Part shown: piece after piece, positions 24,656 to 30,709 of the stretch
How the letters are laid out: each line of letters starts with the position of its first letter
How positions within the stretch are numbered: position 1 is the first letter of the stretch
Assembly (NCBI GenBank): GCA_963804595.1
Contig: CAWDQZ010000008.1
Coordinates: forward strand, 186,001 to 250,000
DNA from: DASUPK01 sp963804595
GTDB taxonomy: Bacteria > Actinomycetota > Thermoleophilia > Solirubrobacterales > 70-9
Reading direction: 5' to 3'
Length of the DNA stretch: 64,000 nt
Notes under the pieces: model-generated
What the model saw: the letters and a program-made list of their open reading frames with translations, nothing else
Databases searched by the model: none
Told to the model about the DNA's origin: nothing
Position numbers and translations under genes: made by a program

Positions 24656-26308
24656 GTGGAGAAGACCGCTCGCCGCATACGTGAGCATCCCGCCGTCGTG
24701 CTCGCGGCCGGCGCGATGCTGGTCTCGGCCATCCTGCTGCTCCACTGGCTCTCGCGGCTCACCTTCTGGCGCGACGAATGGGACTTTCTCCTGCATCGCC
24801 GCGGCTGGAGCGTCGGCACCTTCCTAGACCCGGCGGTCGAGCACCTCTCGACGTTTCCGATCCTGCTCTACAAGGTCCAGCTCGCGGTCTTCGGGATGTC
24901 CTCGCCGCGCTCGTACCAGGTGGTGGCGGTGCTGGGGTTTCTGGTGAGCGTCGGACTCCTCTTCATCTACGTGCGTCTCCGCGCCGGTGAATGGCTGGCC
25001 CTGGCGGCGATCCTCCCGATCCTCTTCCTGGGCCCGTCCTGGGACGACCTCCTCTTCCCGTACCAGATCGGGTTCTTCGGCTCGGTCGCCTGCGGACTTG
25101 GTGCACTGCTCTGCCTCGATCGCACCAGCCGCGGCCGCGACCTCGCCGCGACCGCGCTCCTGGTCGCCTCGCTTCTCTTCTCGGATGTGGGGATTCCCTT
25201 CGTGGCTGCCGCCGCCGTTTCCGTGGGCCTCGACCGCGACCGCTGGCAGCGTGCATTCGTTCCCGCCGTGCCGGCGGTCCTCTGGGTGATCTGGTACCTG
25301 GGCTGGGGGCACACCGCGGACACGTTCGTCTCCCTCCACAACGCCGCGAACGTGCCGAGCTACGTGCTCGACGGAGTGAGCTCGAGCCTGTCGTCCTGGA
25401 TCGGCCTGAACGTGCCCGCCGAGCCGTTCCGCGCCAGCTCGCTGGATTGGGGCCGCCCGCTGCTGGTGCTCGGAGTCGTTGTCGCCGCCTGGCGGCTGCA
25501 CCGGCTGGGCCGGATCCCCGGCCAGTTTCTCGTTGCGCTCACCGTGTTGGTGGGCTTCTGGGCCCTGACCGGTCTCAACACCTCGGTGTTCGGGCCTCCG
25601 ACGGCGGGCCGCTACCAGTACATCGGGGTGGTTGGCCTCGTCCTCGTCGCGGCGGAGCTCGCCCGAGGGGTGGAGCCACGCCGCTGGGTGACCGTGGCGG
25701 TCCTTGCGGTCGCGCTCGCGGCGAGCCTGGCGAACCTTTCGCGGCTCAAGGACGCCGCTCACGGGCTCGAGGGGATCGCGCAGCAGCAGCGCGGAGGGCT
25801 CGCGGCGCTCGAGCTGGCGCGTGACACGGTCTCCCCGGATCTCGAACTCACCCAGGAGAACTCCGGCGTGGACTACCTCGGCTTGCTGGGCGCGGGCTCC
25901 TACCTCTCCGCAGTCGACGCCTTCGGTTCGCCCGCGTATACGGCGGCCGAGCTGCAGAGCGCCCCCGAGGCCGGCCAGGTGGCCGGAGACATGGTCTCGG
26001 CTCTCGCACTGCGCGTTGCCCTCGTCCCCGCCCCGGATGCGCCGGCAACCGGGTGCGTCACGGTCCACCCCGAGCTGCAGCCGGCGGTGATCGCGCTGCC
26101 ACCGCAGGGGGTACTGCTGACCGCAAGCTCGACCGGCACCACCGTGGCACTCCACCGGTTCTCGTCGGAGAGCTTCCCCGTCTCGCTGGGCACGCTGCCC
26201 CGGGGGACGCAGCAGCAGCTTCGCATCCAGCCGGACCGCTCGCCTCAGCCCTGGGCAGTCCAGCTCTCGGGCGGCGGGCCAGTCGTCGCCTGCAGGGCGT
26301 CGGGCTGA
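24656..26308 (+). CDS. Polytopic membrane protein, GT-C glycosyltransferase-like (first copy)
   Basis: A 550-residue protein with about ten membrane helices and a C-terminal soluble part. Near the start, after helix 1, it has FWRDEWDFLLHRRG: the acidic pair in the first extracellular loop is typical of GT-C transferases using polyprenyl-linked sugars. The C-terminal part has LTQENSGVDYLGLLG and FGSPAYTAAEL, also found in the next gene, so the two are tandem paralogs. It starts at a GTG (24656), 61 bases from the divergent wzt start. The neighbouring exporter suggests that it decorates an exported polymer. Donor and acceptor cannot be told. Confidence 0.75.
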   Translation: MEKTARRIREHPAVVLAAGAMLVSAILLLHWLSRLTFWRDEWDFLLHRRGWSVGTFLDPAVEHLSTFPILLYKVQLAVFGMSSPRSYQVVAVLGFLVSVGLLFIYVRLRAGEWLALAAILPILFLGPSWDDLLFPYQIGFFGSVACGLGALLCLDRTSRGRDLAATALLVASLLFSDVGIPFVAAAAVSVGLDRDRWQRAFVPAVPAVLWVIWYLGWGHTADTFVSLHNAANVPSYVLDGVSSSLSSWIGLNVPAEPFRASSLDWGRPLLVLGVVVAAWRLHRLGRIPGQFLVALTVLVGFWALTGLNTSVFGPPTAGRYQYIGVVGLVLVAAELARGVEPRRWVTVAVLAVALAASLANLSRLKDAAHGLEGIAQQQRGGLAALELARDTVSPDLELTQENSGVDYLGLLGAGSYLSAVDAFGSPAYTAAELQSAPEAGQVAGDMVSALALRVALVPAPDAPATGCVTVHPELQPAVIALPPQGVLLTASSTGTTVALHRFSSESFPVSLGTLPRGTQQQLRIQPDRSPQPWAVQLSGGGPVVACRASG

Positions 26309-27984
26309 TGGCGGCTCGCGTCGCCCGCGACGCGTGGCGCACCCGGCTTCCCTGGGTCCTGCTCGCGATCGGCGTTGCCACCTCGGGAATCCTGCTGGTC
26401 GCCTGGCGGTCACACCTCACCTTCTTCATCGACGACTGGGACCTGCTGCTCCACCGCCGCGGTTTCAATGCGGACGCATTTCTCAACCCCCACGCCCGCC
26501 ATCTCATCGCGGGGCCGGCCGCCCTCTGGAAGGCGATCGAATCGACCTTCGGCATGGACAGCCAGGTCCCCTACGCGATCGCCTCGACCTCCCTGTTCCT
26601 GACGAGCGTCGTCCTCCTCTTCATCTACATCCGCGCCCGGGTCGGGGAATGGCTCGCCCTCGCCGGCGTCCTCCCGATCCTGTTCATGGGGACCGCCTAC
26701 GAGGACCTCCTCAACGTGTTCCAGATCTGTTACTTCGGCTCGATGGCATTCGGGCTCGGCGCGCTGCTCGCGTTCGAGCGCCGCGATACCCGAGGCGACG
26801 TCCTGGCCTGCGTTCTTCTGCTCGCCTCGCTCGCCTTCGCGGAGATCGCCTTCGCCTTCGCCGCTGCCTGCGCGGTGATGATCGCGCTCGACCGTGGGCC
26901 CTGGCGCCGAGCGTGGGTGGTGGTCACGCCCATCGTCGTCTACCTGCTCTGGTACGCCGGCTGGGGGGAGACCGGCGCGAGCTCGCTGTCATTCGACAAC
27001 GTCGCGACCAGCCCGGCCTACATCCTCGACGGGTTCGCCAGCAGCCTCGCGTCGCTCTTCGGGATCGGCACGCCGATCCTGCTGGGAGGCAACGGCGGGC
27101 TCGACTGGGGACGCAGCCTCCTTGTCGGACTGGGGGCAATCGCGGTCTGGGGCCTGCTGAAACGTCCGCGGGGCAGGGGCCGGGTTCTCATCCCGCTGGC
27201 TGCCGGCCTCGCCTTCTGGCTTCTGACCGCAGCGAACGCCGGCCTCGGTCGCCCGCCGGACGCGTCTCGATACCAGTACGTCGGCGCGGTCTTCCTGCTG
27301 ATGATCGCCGCCGACTTCCTGGCGGGGCAGCTCCCCGGGTGGCGGCCGGACTGGCGGTCCTGGCGAATCCTGGCCCCCGTCTTCGCGATCGCGGCGGCCG
27401 CGACCGCGGCCAACTTCTCCACCCTGCACGACTCCTACGACGCTTACCGGGTCGCGACTTCGATCGTCCGCAGCGACCTCGCCGCTCTCGAGATCGCCCG
27501 CGACGGAGTCGACCCGGATTTCGTCCTCACCCCGGAGAACTCCGGCTTCGAGTACTTCGGCTACGTCGTCGCCGGTCCGTACCTCTCCGCCGCCGACGAC
27601 TTCGGCTCGCCGGCCTACTCACCGGATGAGCTCGAAGCAGCTCCCGAGGTGGCGCGCGCGGACGCGGACAAGGTCCTCGCCGCCGCACTCCCGGTCAGCT
27701 ACCGGCCGCTCGCGAACCTTCCACGGGCGACGGACTGCGCGACGGTCCAGCCGACCGGGGGCGACCCGGCCATGGTCACGCTGCCGCCCGGTGGAGCGCT
27801 GCTGGACGCAGCGAGCGGGGTCACCGCGGAACTTCGGCTGAGGCGATTCGCGTCGGCCTCATTCCCGGTTCACGTCGCTACATTGCGCGGCGCGGCCCGC
27901 CTCGATATCCCGCGCGACCGGTCGGGACGGCCGTGGGAGCTGCAGGTGAGCGCCGACGGCAAGGTGACCGTGTGCGGACAGTGA
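26308..27984 (+). CDS. Polytopic membrane protein, GT-C glycosyltransferase-like (second copy)
   Basis: A 558-residue paralog of the preceding protein, with the same order of helices and motifs: FFIDDWDLLLHRRGF in the first loop, YLLWYAGWGETG, ASRYQYVGAVFLL and, in the soluble tail, LTPENSGFEYFGYV and FGSPAYSPDEL. The acidic first-loop residues are kept. The ATG at 26308 shares one base with the stop of the first copy (TGATG), so they are co-translated. The two proteins may form a heteromer or act at successive steps. Its own stop overlaps the GTG of the broken third gene. Confidence 0.75.
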   Translation: MAARVARDAWRTRLPWVLLAIGVATSGILLVAWRSHLTFFIDDWDLLLHRRGFNADAFLNPHARHLIAGPAALWKAIESTFGMDSQVPYAIASTSLFLTSVVLLFIYIRARVGEWLALAGVLPILFMGTAYEDLLNVFQICYFGSMAFGLGALLAFERRDTRGDVLACVLLLASLAFAEIAFAFAAACAVMIALDRGPWRRAWVVVTPIVVYLLWYAGWGETGASSLSFDNVATSPAYILDGFASSLASLFGIGTPILLGGNGGLDWGRSLLVGLGAIAVWGLLKRPRGRGRVLIPLAAGLAFWLLTAANAGLGRPPDASRYQYVGAVFLLMIAADFLAGQLPGWRPDWRSWRILAPVFAIAAAATAANFSTLHDSYDAYRVATSIVRSDLAALEIARDGVDPDFVLTPENSGFEYFGYVVAGPYLSAADDFGSPAYSPDELEAAPEVARADADKVLAAALPVSYRPLANLPRATDCATVQPTGGDPAMVTLPPGGALLDAASGVTAELRLRRFASASFPVHVATLRGAARLDIPRDRSGRPWELQVSADGKVTVCGQ

Positions 27985-28725
27985 CCCCAACCGATACCCA
28001 GACCGACGTCGCCCCAAAGGGCGCATCCGAGCCTGCCGCCGCCCCGCCCTCCGGGTCGCGAATGAGCCGGGCGTGGGCTCGCGCGTGGACCTACACCCGC
28101 GAGAACCCGATGCTCGTCGGCGTTCATCGTCGTCGGCCTGATCGCGCGGATCGTCTTCTGGGCGCTCACCGACCGGCGGCTCGACGACGCGATGATCACG
28201 ATCAAGTTCGACAAGAACCTGGCGGACGGGTTCGGGCTGGTCCACAACCTGGGTGACGGCCACGTCCAGGGGTTCACCTCGGCCCTCTCGGTGCTGGTGC
28301 CGATGCCCGGCGAGTTGATCTACCACGGCGGCGGCTTCCTGCTGATCCGCCTGGTCTCCCTGGCCTCCTTCGCGGCCGCCGCGGTCTACGCCTACCGGAT
28401 CGCCGGCGAGCTCGGGGTGGGGCGCTGGCCGACGGCGCTCGTCCTCGCCTATCTGGCGCTGGACCAGAACCAGGTCTTCTTCGGCGTCGCCGGCATGGAG
28501 ACCCAGATCGCCGTCGCGGTGCTCCTGGCGGGCGTCTACTACGTGCTGGTCGAGGACTACCCGAAGAGCGGCGTGGCCCTCGGTCTGGCGGTGCTCGCGA
28601 GGCCCGACTTCGTCCTCTGGGTGGCGCCCGCGTATGCGTTCCTGATCATCCGCAACCGGCGTCAGGCGATTCGCGCCGGCGCCCTGTCGGCCGTGATCGT
28701 CGCGCCCTGGGTGCGAGGACCGTGA
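27981..28725 (+). pseudogene. GT-C family membrane protein, frameshifted and truncated
   Basis: A GTG at 27981 (overlapping the previous stop as GTGA) opens a hydrophilic Thr/Pro/Ala N-terminus that reads MSRAWARAWTYTRENPMLV and then loses the frame at the GG of 28119-28120. One base fewer restores FIVVGLIARIVFWALTDRRL, the first membrane helix and DDAMITIKFDKNLADGFGLV, the catalytic loop of arabinosyl/mannosyl GT-C enzymes. The second frame continues through VLAYLALDQNQVFFG and MET-QIAVAVLL helices to SAVIVAPWV, where homologs continue with W..YYGSPIP; here the frame falls to RGP and stops at 28725. The gene therefore carries a 1-nt indel and lacks its C-terminal half. Confidence 0.8.
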
Positions 28726-28808
28726 GCAGTTCCTCGAGCGGTCCCAGCGACGCCGTTCCCTCGGGCGAGTCCACCCGCCGGACTCTAGCGGCGTCGCCGG
28801 CGCGGGCG
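28700..28808. other. Probable composition or assembly junction
   Basis: The truncated glycosyltransferase loses homology at about 28716 (after SAVIVAPWV). From here on codon usage and TAT-containing words change and the gene content is of another actinobacterial type. No direct repeat, tRNA or integrase is seen around it. The stretch 28726-28808 has no gene; it is GC-rich and could hold the end of the SARP transcript. Confidence 0.6.
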
Positions 28809-29540
28809 TCAGGCGCGGCGGGCCGGGCGAGCGGGGAGGATCTCGCCGACCACCTCGAGGAGGTCCCGGGACGGCGAGAGGCCGAGCTCCTCGCGCATCT
28901 GCGCGGCGAACCGGCGGAAGTGGGCGATGGCCGCGGCCCGGTTGCCACCGGCCAGCAGCGCGCGCAACAGGCCCGCGTGCGAGGACTCGCGCCACGGGTC
29001 GAGGCGGATCGCCCGCAGGGCGGCGTCCACCCCGTCACCGTGACGGCCCTCCTCGACGCTCGTGCTGACGACCACGTCGAGCAGGTGGAGCTCCAGCTGG
29101 CGTACACGCTCGCGTTCGAGCTCGACCCACTCCTCCTCCCAGCCGGGCAGCAGCTCGAGGTCGAACCCCGGACGGGCAGCGCTCGGGTGCTCGGTCCCGG
29201 CCCGCGCCGCCCGGACCTGCTCCTGCAGGTCGTCGACGTCGACGATGACGTCGGGACCGATGGTCAGTGAGGCGGCGGTCGCGTCGACGACCGGCGCCAG
29301 GGCGCCCAGCCGGCACACGGTCGAGCGCAGGTTGGCCCGGGCCCTGGTCTCGTCGACGTCCGGCCAGATCGCGGCCGCGACGGTCGAACGCCGCACCGGA
29401 TGGCCCTGGATGGCGAGGTAGGCGACGAGTCGCTGGCCGGCGGGCGGCACCTCGACCCGGCCCTCGGGCCCGGAGAGGCCGAAACCGCCGAGCAGGCGGA
29501 TCGACCAGTGGTGGTTCGCGGAAAGGTCAACTACAGGCAT
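28809..29540 (-). CDS. SARP-family transcriptional activator (winged helix plus BTAD)
   Basis: A 243-residue regulator from the ATG at 29540, preceded by GAGGACTGAG. Residues 1-90 form the OmpR-like winged helix (LLGGFGLSGPEGRVEVPPAG, VAAAIWPDVDETRARANLRS) and residues 95-240 the bacterial transcriptional activation domain (LELHLLDVVVST, ALRAIRLDPWRESSHAGLLR, AHFRRFAAQMREELG). It lacks the ATPase and TPR parts of AfsR, so it is a minimal SARP such as those in antibiotic and peptide clusters. These bind 11-bp-spaced direct repeats before the promoter. Exactly such repeats lie at 29821-29930, between this gene and the peptide genes it diverges from, so it is the likely activator of the peptide operon. 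Confidence 0.9.
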   Translation of the reverse strand: MPVVDLSANHHWSIRLLGGFGLSGPEGRVEVPPAGQRLVAYLAIQGHPVRRSTVAAAIWPDVDETRARANLRSTVCRLGALAPVVDATAASLTIGPDVIVDVDDLQEQVRAARAGTEHPSAARPGFDLELLPGWEEEWVELERERVRQLELHLLDVVVSTSVEEGRHGDGVDAALRAIRLDPWRESSHAGLLRALLAGGNRAAAIAHFRRFAAQMREELGLSPSRDLLEVVGEILPARPARRA

Positions 29541-29820
29541 TCTCAGTCCTCGACGGGTCCCCGAGCGGTGTGTCGCACACCGCTCCGTGTTGGCCACCCC
29601 ACCGATCTCCGCGCCGGTCTGGTGAGTCTGGCCCAGTCGTTGTCGTTCAGGTCGCGTGCTCACCTCGTGCCGTCCCGCGATGCCGACCGGCGAGCTCGGC
29701 CGTGCGTGCGCCGTCTCGAGGAGTGTGGTCGACCGGGTTGGACACGTGAAGCAGGAGCGGTGAGCGGGGAGCGGAGATACGAGCGCTGGTTGTGGCTTTC
29801 CCGCACGTTCGCTGGACGTC

Positions 29821-29930
29821 GTGACGCCACGGTGACGCCGCGCTCACGCCGCCGTGACGATCCCGACACGCTGACGTGACGCCCGGTCGACGCCCGGGTC
29901 ACGGCCGCGTGCCGACGGGCGCACGCCGCG
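29821..29930 (+). promoter_or_regulatory. Ten 11-bp units headed GTGACG: SARP-type operator array
   Basis: Counting from 29821 in steps of 11 gives GTGACG, GTGACG, CTCACG, GTGACG, GACACG, GTGACG, TCGACG, GTCACG, GTGCCG, CGCACG. All ten units end in CG at positions 5-6, nine have A at position 4, and four match exactly. SARP proteins bind heptameric direct repeats spaced by 11 or 22 bases, so this matches the regulator encoded next door. Ten units is long: two to four is usual. Confidence 0.8.
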
Positions 29931-29958
29931 GTCCGCGCCGCGGTGACGACGAGGGAGC

Positions 29959-30002
29959 GGTACGGCAGCGGGACGGTCGCGGTACCGCAGCGGGACCGTC
30001 GC
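29959..30002 (+). repeat. 22-bp tandem repeat upstream of peptide genes
   Basis: Two adjacent 22-base units (29959-29980 and 29981-30002) are identical except for two G-to-C changes at unit positions 6 and 17. The unit begins GGTAC and ends GTCGC. The 22-base length is twice the 11-base spacing of the array before it, so both may be read by the same regulator on one face of the helix. Their position about 100-140 bases before peptide A suggests promoter control. Confidence 0.75.
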
Positions 30003-30098
30003 GTCGCGGTCCACGGTCCGGTGACGGGCTCCCGGTTCCATGGAACTCGTCAACATCCGACACACATCCGAACCAACGTCCGGAAGGAGGTGAACACC

Positions 30099-30287
30099 AT
30101 GACCTTCATCACCCGTGAGGAGCTCGCTCGCGAGGAGGTCGAGCTGCTGCCGTCGCGCGAGACGCTCGCCTTCTTCAACTGGGCCAACGTCTCCGCCACC
30201 AACGTCGCGCTCGCGCAGAACACCTACACGCTGCTCAGCGCCGCCGGCGCCTCGGCGAACCAGGCCGTTCTGGTCTCGCAGTCCTGA
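30099..30287 (+). CDS. Small peptide A, candidate precursor peptide (62 aa)
   Basis: A 62-residue peptide with ATG at 30099 after AAGGAGGTG, an unusually strong ribosome-binding site that predicts high expression. The first third is acidic (EELAREEVELLPSRETLA); the rest is uncharged, rich in Asn, Ala, Ser and Val, without Cys, and ends VSQS. It aligns without gaps to peptide B: 36 of 62 positions are identical, with VELLPSRETLA (14-24), Asn 27, 30, 35 and 41, ASANQ (51-55) and VSQS (59-62) conserved. A charged conserved leader and a distinct neutral core are what a ribosomally made, processed peptide would show. The downstream PqqD-M50 protein could recognise the leader. Its product and activity are unknown; a structural or amyloid-like secreted peptide is an alternative. 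Confidence 0.8.
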   Translation: MTFITREELAREEVELLPSRETLAFFNWANVSATNVALAQNTYTLLSAAGASANQAVLVSQS

Positions 30288-30370
30288 CGACGAGCCCGTA
30301 TGCGGCTACGTCAAGCAGGTCCGACCGGCCAGTCACACGGCCACTCTGAACACCTCGGAAGGGGGGAAAC

Positions 30371-30559
30371 ATGGACACCATCTCCGTTGCCGAGCTCGAG
30401 GCCACCACGGTCGAGCTCCTGCCGTCGCGGGAGACGCTGGCGTGGATCAACATCGCCAACATCACCGCGGTCAACCTCGCGCTCGCCGTGAACGCGGGCA
30501 CGTTCGGTTCCGTCGCGTACGCGTCGGCCAACCAGCTCATCGGCGTCAGCCAGAGCTGA
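30371..30559 (+). CDS. Small peptide B, candidate precursor peptide (62 aa)
   Basis: A 62-residue paralog of peptide A, 83 bases downstream, with ATG at 30371 after GGAAGGGGGG. It has the same plan: an acidic start (AELEATTVELLPSRETLA) and a neutral core with NIAN, NLALAVN, YASANQ and a final VSQS. The equal length and the absence of gaps show strong constraint on spacing. Core positions vary (Trp/Ile at 28, Tyr/Gly at 43, Leu/Gly at 46), as in pairs of two-component peptides. It contains no Cys and only one Tyr. A long hairpin follows the stop and separates it from the processing gene. Confidence 0.8.
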   Translation: MDTISVAELEATTVELLPSRETLAWINIANITAVNLALAVNAGTFGSVAYASANQLIGVSQS

Positions 30560-30578
30560 CCCGGCGCTTCAGCGCACG

Positions 30579-30634
30579 CACCACGGCGGAGGCCGAGCCG
30601 ATCGGGAGATGGCTCGGCCTCCGCTCGCGTGGTG
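30579..30634. terminator. Strong hairpin between peptide genes and the M50 gene
   Basis: A perfect 13-base-pair stem: 30587-30599 (starting CGGAGGCC) pairs with 30611-30623 around an 11-base loop, and outer CACCAC/GTGGTG arms (30579-30584, 30629-30634) extend it. There is no U-tract. It lies 20 bases after the peptide B stop. It can act as a partial terminator or stabilise the upstream mRNA, so that peptides are made in excess over the large protein, as is common in peptide-product operons. Confidence 0.7.
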
Positions 30635-30709
30635 GGCACCCACACCGCTGCCCCACGCATACCCGAACCTCGACGCCACCTCGACACCAGCACGAAGGAC
30701 TCGACGCCG

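Larger units (their letters stand above)
29541..30098. promoter_or_regulatory. Regulatory region between SARP gene and peptide genes
   Basis: This 558-base non-coding stretch holds the phased repeat array (29821-29930), another GTGACG at 29943, a 22-bp tandem repeat (29959-30002) and a further GTGACG at 30021. The half close to the SARP gene (29541-29800) shows nothing I recognise. Immediately before peptide A lies AAGGAGGTG, a perfect anti-16S match. A -10 element is not obvious; the promoter for the peptides should lie between about 29930 and 30060. Confidence 0.6.

Noticed and set aside
28700..28810. Genomic island boundary with attachment site
   Set aside because: No tRNA gene, integrase or direct repeat can be seen; an assembly join or divergent background is simpler.
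29821..29930. Possible CRISPR or simple microsatellite
   Set aside because: Units are 11 bases with variable tails and lie exactly where a SARP operator is expected; no spacers.
30099..30559. Toxin-antitoxin pair
   Set aside because: The two small proteins are paralogs of equal length, not a toxin with a different antitoxin, and are followed by a protease/ATPase gene.
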